Shown in pieces: positions 1-5,184 of a stretch of 5,184 bases of DNA (position 1 is the stretch's first letter; each line of letters opens with the position of its first letter). The stretch is from positions 1 to 5,184 of the forward strand of contig CAIOKW010000220.1 in the NCBI GenBank assembly GCA_903858975.1. The letters are read 5' to 3'. The position numbers and the translations under genes were made by a program. The notes beneath the pieces are model-generated. The model was not told the origin of the DNA. It saw only the letters and a list, made by a program, of their open reading frames with translations, and made no database searches. The DNA is from Oligoflexia bacterium (GTDB taxonomy: Bacteria; Bdellovibrionota; UBA1018; CAIMNF01).

Positions 1-1645
1 GGATCCTCGAAATCAAAAAGAGTATCGGCTTGAAAAAGATCGCCTCTCTTTGCCAATTAAGCGCTTCCCGGGGCTTGCTCTCCCCTGCACCTTTTTAATC
101 TATCAGGGCAGTCCACTCCCTCTTCATCTCTATGATTTTGCACTCCACCTCTACCAAAACTGGAAGCATGAAAAGGCCCTTTCATACTACGTTCCTAAAC
201 TCGAGAATGAAGAAGAAGCCGCATACATTAAACTGATGGTTGAAACGGCGGAAACCCTTGTTAAAAAAGAGCATCCTTCGTACCGTTTGGGTTCAGTTCG
301 TCTTTTCATTGTTCTAGAAAACCCACGCGCTATTTTTCGAGTGAACGAAATCATGGACGCACTTTTTCCCTATTTTGCAGGCGCGTCTCTCGGATGGCAT
401 GACTACCTTGCCTCTACAGCACGGCTATTTAAAAACGATGGTAATTATCGAATTCCAGTTAAAGCGGATCCCGATATCGTCATTAAATACATTAAGGCCT
501 CTCATGACTTACTTGCGGAAGTCGTGGGATCACGAGGTGGCATTAAAATTGGCGGGATGTACGGCATTCTTCCCATGGAAAATGATCTCTGGAGTCCGTC
601 ATTCCAATTGACGATGAAAGGTTTTATCAAAGACGTCATTACCCAAATGAAGCGAAATCTCTCTGGCTTCTGGGTGGCGCATCCGGATTTCGTCAGGATG
701 GGCCTTGCGCTCGTACAAGCGTGGAAAACTAAGGATCAGTCCCCGCAAACTCTAGACCATCTCGTCACAGCTCTACTCTTACCTGAGCACCATTCAGAAA
801 TTCTAAAATTTATCCATGGACCTGACATTCAAGGTCTTGAGATGGATAATCCAAGATACCCAAGATCCCTGATTGTTGCCGACCTTAAAGAATCGACCTT
901 CATCGCAAACCACAATCCTGAAGAAATCAGGTACAACGTATTCCAGTCGCTTCAGTACCTTACCGACTGGCTCTCGGGCAATGGCTGTGTGGCTTTACCT
1001 GCACAAATCCAGGGGACACCGGTTCGCGTGATGGACGATCTGGCCACGGCAGAGCGTTCACGCTGGGAGGTTTGGCATGAGATTCATCATGGCCGCATCA
1101 GCGTAGAAGAGTTCATCAAAATTGCGCACGAGGAACTGAAGTTCATTCGCAAAGATCTTTCCAATGCCAAGAAAATTGTTCAAGTGAAGTGGGATGAACG
1201 GACGGCACAGTGGTATCCGATCGCCCTTAAACTCATGATCAAACTCATGACCTCGAAAGAGCCGGTTGAGTTTGCAACCGAACTCTTACTGCCATTTACG
1301 ATTGAAACCATTCGGAACTCCCCGGATCCATTGAAGGCACTTCTTCAGATGGATCCTGAAAAATATAGTCTTGAACCCTATATCGAGCGGCTCAGTCACT
1401 ATTTTTCAATTTGTGGAAGTATGGCCTTTGCAAAACCACTCGCAAGTCAGCTCTCCATAGACCTCAACACTGCAGAATTTTTAATCACAAAGTTCACGCT
1501 TGAAGAACTCAATGAGGCGGCATCTTTCCATGGTGACATCGGTGAGCCCAAGAAGTCTCTCGATGAAGTCGCCTCCAAAGAGCAGGCCCTCGTATTGAAA
1601 GACGGAGCTGGGGTCCAAGACCAACTTCTAAAGTTGGGGCAATAA
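1..1645 (+). CDS. Malate synthase (divergent, A-like), 5' partial, fused to N-terminal part of OHCU decarboxylase
   Basis: Malate synthase condenses glyoxylate with acetyl-CoA to malate, in the cytoplasm. The frame is open to base 2, so the real start lies outside the window; the first in-frame TTG (50) is only a numbering point. From it, residues 5-27 align with the RPRG-HL...LFDF region of malate synthase A. VPKLE precedes the metal-ligand pair Glu90 (VLEN) and Asp118 (HDY), 28 residues apart as in malate synthase G. IGGM near 167, WVAHPD near 207 and GNGC near 313 follow, then MDDLATAE with catalytic Asp330. The synthase part ends near residue 423, matching the family. The remaining 108 residues do not belong to malate synthase; they are the first two thirds of a UraD domain, cut by the TAA. 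Oddities: the usual RPRG reads RFPG, and the family signature GLNxGxWDY reads GASLGWHDY. The glyoxylate released by allantoate breakdown would be its substrate. The family call is firm; exact substrate specificity is less sure. Confidence 0.88.
   Translation, partial: DPRNQKEYRLEKDRLSLPIKRFPGLALPCTFLIYQGSPLPLHLYDFALHLYQNWKHEKALSYYVPKLENEEEAAYIKLMVETAETLVKKEHPSYRLGSVRLFIVLENPRAIFRVNEIMDALFPYFAGASLGWHDYLASTARLFKNDGNYRIPVKADPDIVIKYIKASHDLLAEVVGSRGGIKIGGMYGILPMENDLWSPSFQLTMKGFIKDVITQMKRNLSGFWVAHPDFVRMGLALVQAWKTKDQSPQTLDHLVTALLLPEHHSEILKFIHGPDIQGLEMDNPRYPRSLIVADLKESTFIANHNPEEIRYNVFQSLQYLTDWLSGNGCVALPAQIQGTPVRVMDDLATAERSRWEVWHEIHHGRISVEEFIKIAHEELKFIRKDLSNAKKIVQVKWDERTAQWYPIALKLMIKLMTSKEPVEFATELLLPFTIETIRNSPDPLKALLQMDPEKYSLEPYIERLSHYFSICGSMAFAKPLASQLSIDLNTAEFLITKFTLEELNEAASFHGDIGEPKKSLDEVASKEQALVLKDGAGVQDQLLKLGQ
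1621..1637 (+). repeat. Perfect 7-bp inverted repeat with 3-base loop, 5 bases before the internal TAA
   Basis: CCAACTT, loop CTA, AAGTTGG forms a perfect short stem-loop inside coding sequence (DQLLKLG). It is not followed by a T-tract, so it does not look like an intrinsic terminator. Its closeness to the internal TAA is notable, but known stop-readthrough structures usually lie downstream of the stop, so chance is a fair explanation. Confidence 0.4.
1643..1645 (+). other. Single in-frame TAA between the malate synthase/UraD and hydrolase/allantoicase parts
   Basis: The local reading is CAA TAA TAT CAA. The following 28 codons (1646-1729) are open in the same frame and encode conserved UraD residues, then run without a break into the downstream frame. 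At this position UraD proteins have an ordinary residue just before the Tyr that precedes the FGF motif. One base change from CAA, GAA or AAA would produce the TAA. No other stop interrupts this frame from base 2 to 4063. It may be a nonsense mutation, a base-call error, or a functional stop with readthrough or reinitiation. Confidence 0.85.
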
Positions 1646-1729
1646 TATCAAAAACAATTTGGATTTAAGTACCTGATTTCAGCGCAAGGAAAAACTGGAA
1701 CCGAACTCCTCTCTGACCTCAAGGCGAGA

Positions 1730-4066
1730 TTGAATCATGATTTACCGACAGAATTTGCGCGCGCTAAAAAAGAGCTTTATGAAATCAGTTTGAAGCGACT
1801 GAGACCCTTGATCTCCTCGGATCTTGCGACTCGCATTGAAAACCTTCGCATTCAAAATGGAGTCATCGGATCACAGATCGCCATTCAAACAGGACCCGAA
1901 TCCATCCAAACCTTAGCTTCAGGAGATGCCGTTAAAGAGCAAACCCCCTTGACTTCAGAGTCCTGGCTTGAACTCGCATCCCTCAGTAAGACGATTGCCT
2001 CAGCCTATGCCTTGGAATATTTCCAAAGTCATGAGATTTCACTTCATACTTCAGTCAATACGCTTTTTGAGAAAACCAATTCTCCCTTCCGAATCCATTC
2101 ACTTGATCCCGCTCACCCAGAGTGGGCAGACCAAGTCACACTCATTCACCTTATGAAACACAATGCACTCAATCTGCACTATGTTGAGGGGATACCTGTC
2201 AAACATACTATGCCGAGTGCTGGAGAGATTTTGAGTGGGAAAGCTCCGTATTGGAAGCCAGAAGTGGGAGCTCTGTTTGAACCCGGTTCAGCGTTTCAAT
2301 ACTCCGGTGGAGGCTTTCTCATCCTAGAGCATTTGATTGAATCCCTAGAGGGCAAATCAATATATGAATTGAGTCAGCGCTTTTTTGAAGGCTTAAAGAT
2401 CAATGAACTGAGCTTCCAGCAAAAGAACCTCCCGGGGAAAACTTATGCACACGGGTATTTAAAAACGGGTGAAGAAGTTAAGGGGACAAGGCTCATGTTT
2501 CCTGCATTTGCAGCAGGGGCAATGGGTACGGCTCGTGGGTATCTTGAGTTTCTCCAAAAGCTTTCGCTCGCTTATCAATCGAAGGATCCGGGCACCTTCA
2601 TTTCGCACGAAACTGCGGTACGCATGCTTGAAGATACCGATACGGCAAGCCAAAGTTTCATGGGAGTGAATATCGGTATCGGCGTATTCATCGCTGATGC
2701 GGGAGCAAATCGATTTGCGATCCACCAAGGAGCGAACGATGGGTTCCGATGCCTTTCACTCTATTGCTTTAAGGGTCCCGACGCCGGAAAAGGATTTGTC
2801 ATTCTCAGCAATTCAGATGTGAATGCCGTACTCTTCGCGGCTCAGGTTGCTCAAGAGATTTTTAAAGATCTCAAAATGGTGGGAGTTGATCTCAGTGCCT
2901 TCACTCATCAATTTGATGTTTCAAAAGTACCGAGCGAAGAAATCGTAAACCTCGGTTATAAAGAGCTCGTGTTTAAAGCATTCGTTCCTGATTTGCCAGA
3001 AGCGATCATACAAAAAGGACCTCGCGATCCGCTTGCTCCCTACAACCTAGCCGCGCATGCCACCATTAACCGAGTCAGCAATCAGCGTTTTGCTCGGGCT
3101 GAAAACTTGATTTCAGAATACCTCCCTGCCTTTGATCCAGAGCTCTACGGACGACAAGGGAAAATCATGGATAGTTGGGAAAGTGCTCGCCACAACCCAA
3201 GGCCTTATGACTCCATTGAATTAGCTTTAAAGAAGCCATCCAAAATTAAATATGTATCCCTTTCCACTCAATATCACTTGGGTAATCAAGCTCAGCATGT
3301 ACAGATTTTAGGGAGAAGGCATAACACCGATCCATGGACCACCCTCGTTCCTAAAACAGGAATGGAGGGCCATGCCAGCAAAAAAATCCTTTCAATGGAT
3401 CCTGAACATGAATTTTCTTTCATTGAAGTTCGAATGTTTCCAGATGGGGGGCTCAGTCGTCTTGGACTTTTTGATGACACCCTCCCTGACACAGAAAAGC
3501 TTCTTTTCTCTAAATCTGAAACTGCCGTGTGTGAAAAATTTAAAGAAGGCATTCCACAACCCAAAAAACCCCTGACCCCTCGTTACCGCTCCGATGCTGA
3601 TAGAGTGAACTCCAATTGGAATCACCTCAGTCCTGGAACGCGGGTCGATTTGGCCTCTCAGGCCTACGGTGGAAGAATCCTAGAGGCTTCAAATGAACAC
3701 TATGGGCCTGCGATTCAGGTGATCTCGCCTTATCCGCCTCTTCATATGTTTGACGGCCTTGAATCCGCCCGAAGCCGGGAGACTGGCCACACTGAGTTCG
3801 TGGTGATCGAATTAGGAAGGCCTGCTCGAATTGAACGAATCGAAATTGATTTCAAATATTTCGTGAATAATAACCCTAAAGAACTACAAATTGACGGCCT
3901 CTCGGACGGAAAATGGATCACGCTCGTTTCAAAAACAGATGTGAAACCTTTTGCTGGGAACGTTTACTTTGTAGAACCCCAGCATTCTGGAATCTTTAGT
4001 CAGTTAAAAGTGACCGTGTTTCCAGACGGGGGTATGAATAGAATTCACGTCTACGGTTTTGCCTAA
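1730..4066 (+). CDS. Beta-lactamase-fold serine hydrolase fused to two-repeat allantoicase (with UraD C-terminal tail in front)
   Basis: Allantoicase hydrolyses allantoate to ureidoglycolate and urea. Numbering from the TTG at 1730, residues 1-28 are the end of a UraD domain. Residues about 35-385 are a class C beta-lactamase/esterase-type serine hydrolase: SLSK (Ser84, Lys87) is the SxxK nucleophile motif, YSG at 191-193 takes the YxN position, and HQG at 332-334 takes the KTG/HxG position. No signal peptide precedes it, so it should be cytosolic, unlike penicillin-binding proteins. Residues about 436-582 form allantoicase repeat 1 (FDPELYGRQGKIMDSWESAR, MFPDGG at 569-574). Residues about 638-777 form repeat 2 (VDLASQAYGGRILEASNEH, MFDGLESAR, VFPDGG at 763-768, ending HVYGFA). 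The start is doubtful: the TTG lies within the conserved UraD RLN motif, no in-frame ATG or GTG occurs before Ser84 (first ATG at 2153), and only a weak AAGG at 1721-1724 precedes it. The frame is better read as continuing from the upstream gene across the TAA. The hydrolase substrate is unknown. Confidence 0.85.
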   Translation: MNHDLPTEFARAKKELYEISLKRLRPLISSDLATRIENLRIQNGVIGSQIAIQTGPESIQTLASGDAVKEQTPLTSESWLELASLSKTIASAYALEYFQSHEISLHTSVNTLFEKTNSPFRIHSLDPAHPEWADQVTLIHLMKHNALNLHYVEGIPVKHTMPSAGEILSGKAPYWKPEVGALFEPGSAFQYSGGGFLILEHLIESLEGKSIYELSQRFFEGLKINELSFQQKNLPGKTYAHGYLKTGEEVKGTRLMFPAFAAGAMGTARGYLEFLQKLSLAYQSKDPGTFISHETAVRMLEDTDTASQSFMGVNIGIGVFIADAGANRFAIHQGANDGFRCLSLYCFKGPDAGKGFVILSNSDVNAVLFAAQVAQEIFKDLKMVGVDLSAFTHQFDVSKVPSEEIVNLGYKELVFKAFVPDLPEAIIQKGPRDPLAPYNLAAHATINRVSNQRFARAENLISEYLPAFDPELYGRQGKIMDSWESARHNPRPYDSIELALKKPSKIKYVSLSTQYHLGNQAQHVQILGRRHNTDPWTTLVPKTGMEGHASKKILSMDPEHEFSFIEVRMFPDGGLSRLGLFDDTLPDTEKLLFSKSETAVCEKFKEGIPQPKKPLTPRYRSDADRVNSNWNHLSPGTRVDLASQAYGGRILEASNEHYGPAIQVISPYPPLHMFDGLESARSRETGHTEFVVIELGRPARIERIEIDFKYFVNNNPKELQIDGLSDGKWITLVSKTDVKPFAGNVYFVEPQHSGIFSQLKVTVFPDGGMNRIHVYGFA

Positions 4067-4867
4067 CTAACTCGGATCACCAAAAAATTCACGCCTCACT
4101 TGAAGGAGTTGCGCGGCAATGGAGATCGCAATCTCTGCCGGTGAATTCTTACCGTAATCCTCGCCCATTGGACAAAAGAACTCCTTGGTTCGAGTGATAT
4201 TCATTCCGCTCTCTCGAAGCTCAGACTCCATCTTGATCCGTTTAACCTTACTCCCCAACACTCCTAAATAAGGAAATCTACGCGTTTCGAGCGCTCTCTT
4301 TAAAAGCGGATAGTCAGTTGAGTGCCCCATCGTAATCATACAAACAAAAGTGTCATCCGGTAGCTCATCCAAAACGGGAAGCATATCGCTTGCTACTTGT
4401 TTGCTCAGTTTAGGAGAGTCCGGTAACTTCGATACCCATTCAGACCTGGGATCCGTAACCGTGAGTTGGCAATCCAGTTTTAACATCAATGGTGCTAATT
4501 CTTGTACGATATGTCCTGCGCCGAACAGGGCCACTTTCCACTCCATAGATGGTTTTAAGATTTCAAAGAAGAACGAAACCTCACCACCACAACTCATCCC
4601 AATGTCTCGCTTTAAGTTCCAGGTAAAAGATTGGTGAGGAACCCGCTCTTGAGATGCAAGATACTCTTGGGCCAAATCAATGCATTTTTTCTCAATCTTT
4701 CCACCCCCTACGGTTCCAAAAAGCAAACCATCGGTACCGACCAACATCCGCGCACCGACATCTTGAGGGGCATGGCCCCGCTCGCCAGTCATTGTAACTA
4801 CGACGAGAGGAGTCTTCTGTTCACGAAACTTCAAGAATGCCGCGCAAAATTCTTCAAAACTATTCAT
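4067..4867 (-). CDS. xdhC: XdhC-family molybdenum cofactor insertion protein for xanthine dehydrogenase
   Basis: XdhC binds molybdenum cofactor, helps its sulfuration and delivers it to the molybdenum subunit of xanthine dehydrogenase in the cytoplasm; it is not part of the final enzyme. The 266-residue length is normal. The N-terminal XdhC/CoxI domain shows TMTGERGHAPQDVGARMLV (25-43) and GTVGGGKIE (51-59), followed by GMSCGGEV (90-97), the conserved CGG region with a single Cys. The C-terminal Rossmann-like domain has FGAGHI (115-120) and an acidic strand end TVTDPR (136-141). It continues with GVLGSKVKR (202-210), and the family end motif CPMGEDYGKNSPAEIAISIAAQ lies at 232-253. The ATG at 4867 is 3 bases after the xdhB stop, which indicates one operon and likely translational coupling. 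Its TAG abuts the stop codon of the opposing allantoicase gene with no spacer. The family is clear; a general XdhC/CoxI relative serving another molybdenum hydroxylase is unlikely given the neighbour. Confidence 0.92.
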   Translation of the reverse strand: MNSFEEFCAAFLKFREQKTPLVVVTMTGERGHAPQDVGARMLVGTDGLLFGTVGGGKIEKKCIDLAQEYLASQERVPHQSFTWNLKRDIGMSCGGEVSFFFEILKPSMEWKVALFGAGHIVQELAPLMLKLDCQLTVTDPRSEWVSKLPDSPKLSKQVASDMLPVLDELPDDTFVCMITMGHSTDYPLLKRALETRRFPYLGVLGSKVKRIKMESELRESGMNITRTKEFFCPMGEDYGKNSPAEIAISIAAQLLQVRREFFGDPS

Positions 4868-4870
4868 GCC

Positions 4871-5184
4871 CTAAATTCCCTTTAATCGGGTCAATTCACT
4901 TAAGATCACTTCACTCGTTGCCGGTGAAGTAATACTGATTCGTTTTCCCGCAGCTCTAAAAGACAAAGCATGCTTAATCGCTGTCCAAACACTCGTACCT
5001 AATAAAAAAGGAGGCTCTCCCACCGCTTTTGAACCAAATACATTTCCGGGATTCCCGTCATTTTCGATAAAATTAATAATGAACTCTCTCGGAGTATCTT
5101 GAACATTGGGAATTTTATAGGTGGTCGGTGAATGAGAAACTAAATTCCGCTTCTGATCATAATAGAGATTTTCTGAGCTCACCC
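4871..5184 (-). CDS. xdhB: Xanthine dehydrogenase molybdenum-binding subunit, C-terminal end (5' partial)
   Basis: Xanthine dehydrogenase oxidises hypoxanthine and xanthine to urate at a molybdenum cofactor. Only the last 104 or so residues are in the window; the frame is open to the right edge, so the GTG at 5182 is not the real start. Counting from that GTG, the segment contains HSPTTYKIPNVQDTP (17-31), typical of the end of the molybdenum domain, and GSKAVGEPPFLL (50-61). The Glu of GEPP (residue 56) matches the catalytic base Glu1261 of bovine xanthine oxidoreductase and Glu730 of the Rhodobacter capsulatus enzyme. SVWTAIKHAL follows, as in the family. The fragment ends with a short tail (SELTRLKGI). 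Whether the complete protein is a separate XdhB subunit or the end of a larger polypeptide cannot be decided here. It lies directly upstream of xdhC. Confidence 0.93.
   Translation of the reverse strand, partial: VSSENLYYDQKRNLVSHSPTTYKIPNVQDTPREFIINFIENDGNPGNVFGSKAVGEPPFLLGTSVWTAIKHALSFRAAGKRISITSPATSEVILSELTRLKGI
4878..4883 (-). promoter_or_regulatory. Probable ribosome binding site of xdhC inside the end of xdhB
   Basis: On the minus strand AAAGGG lies 10 bases before the xdhC ATG and overlaps the last xdhB codons. The spacing is slightly long, so translation of xdhC probably also depends on ribosomes finishing xdhB 3 bases upstream. Confidence 0.45.

Larger units (their letters stand above)
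1322..1814 (+). other. uraD: OHCU decarboxylase (UraD) domain interrupted by an in-frame TAA
   Basis: UraD decarboxylates 2-oxo-4-hydroxy-4-carboxy-5-ureidoimidazoline to S-allantoin, the last step of the urate-to-allantoin path. The N-terminal part lies at the end of the malate synthase frame. It has a helical start, a CGSMAFAKPL segment matching the C..S.W...RPF region, FHGDIG (His at 1529-1531) matching the catalytic HPDLG motif, and SKEQ (Glu at 1580-1582) matching the S..EQ motif. After the TAA the same frame continues with YQKQFGFKYL, GKTGTELL, RLNHDLPTEF and a final EISLKRLRPLI helix, all typical of the UraD C-terminus. There are 24 positions from EQ to FGF if the TAA counts as one residue, which is the normal family spacing. 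The domain is about 164 codons, the usual UraD length. Differences: HPD reads HGD, and the Ser three places before the Glu is Ala. The domain identity is read from motifs, not from a database search. Confidence 0.8.
1..4066 (+). other. Composite frame: malate synthase - UraD - serine hydrolase - allantoicase multienzyme (one internal stop)
   Basis: From base 2 to 4066 one reading frame stays open apart from the TAA at 1643-1645, about 1,355 codons, plus a missing N-terminal part of roughly 160 residues judged by comparison with malate synthase A. Domain ends follow one another closely: synthase to about 1320, UraD about 1322-1814, hydrolase about 1832-2880, allantoicase about 3035-4063. Three domains have known places in urate-to-malate breakdown. 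No promoter, good ribosome binding site or intergenic gap separates the halves. This supports an ancestral single gene; whether it now makes one, two or no functional protein cannot be told from the sequence alone. Confidence 0.7.

Noticed and set aside
1..6. GGATCC (BamHI site) at the exact left end, suggesting a cloned fragment edge
   Set aside because: The same site occurs at several internal positions, so it does not show that the window edge is a cloning junction.
375..611. Plus-strand 78-codon open frame inside malate synthase
   Set aside because: It overlaps strongly conserved malate synthase sequence in another frame and has no recognisable domain.
1638..1730. Normal intergenic region with promoter between two separate genes
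   Set aside because: The 84 bases encode conserved UraD sequence in frame, with no convincing -35/-10 pair; better explained as coding.
1968..2156. Plus-strand 62-codon open frame over the serine hydrolase nucleophile region
   Set aside because: Out-of-frame shadow of conserved hydrolase sequence; no motif of its own.
2459..2728. Minus-strand Cys-rich 89-codon frame (contains HCPCCKCRKHEPC) that looks like a possible metal-binding protein
   Set aside because: The Cys codons arise antisense to Ala/Gly-rich hydrolase sequence (AFAAGAMGTARG). No convincing start context, and it lies wholly within a conserved gene. A plus-strand frame at 2469-2669 is likewise a shadow.
3292..3625. Two minus-strand frames and one plus-strand frame inside allantoicase repeat 1 and the linker
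   Set aside because: Overlap conserved allantoicase sequence in the main frame; compositions look like shadow translation.
4350..4885. Two plus-strand frames antisense to xdhC
   Set aside because: xdhC is conserved along its length in the minus frame; the plus frames show no domain or ribosome binding site.
1..5184. CRISPR array, tRNA or rRNA gene, insertion sequence, prophage or defence system
   Set aside because: No direct-repeat array, RNA gene signature, transposase or terminal inverted repeats were seen; the window is nearly all metabolic coding sequence.

Overview
This window reads as a purine (urate/allantoin) breakdown locus from a bacterium with mid-range GC. Gene content and style would fit a Gram-negative such as a Bdellovibrionota member, but the sequence does not fix the taxon. 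It is almost entirely coding: two blocks converge on position 4066/4067 with no spacer, and both outer genes run off the window edges.

Left block, plus strand (1-4066). One reading frame stays open across this block except for a single internal TAA at 1643-1645. In order it encodes most of a divergent malate synthase, an OHCU decarboxylase (UraD) domain, a beta-lactamase-fold serine hydrolase domain, and a two-repeat allantoicase. The TAA falls inside the UraD domain. Counting it as one residue restores the usual UraD spacing, and the 28 codons after it encode conserved UraD sequence. A gene finder would report two genes: malate synthase with an unexplained tail (1-1645), and a serine hydrolase/allantoicase with a weak TTG start (1730-4066). 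The sequence suggests one multienzyme gene carrying a nonsense codon, a sequencing error or a readthrough site.

Right block, minus strand (4067-5184). The C-terminal end of the molybdenum subunit of xanthine dehydrogenase enters from the right edge. It is followed after 3 bases by a complete XdhC-type gene, whose product inserts sulfurated molybdenum cofactor into xanthine dehydrogenase.

How the parts fit: xanthine dehydrogenase, matured by XdhC, makes urate. After urate oxidation (enzymes not in this window), UraD turns OHCU into allantoin. Allantoin must be ring-opened to allantoate, which allantoicase splits into ureidoglycolate and urea. Ureidoglycolate yields glyoxylate, which malate synthase condenses with acetyl-CoA to malate. 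No classical allantoinase is visible. The serine hydrolase domain lies between the allantoin-making and allantoate-using domains and is a candidate for the missing cyclic-amide hydrolysis; that assignment is inference.
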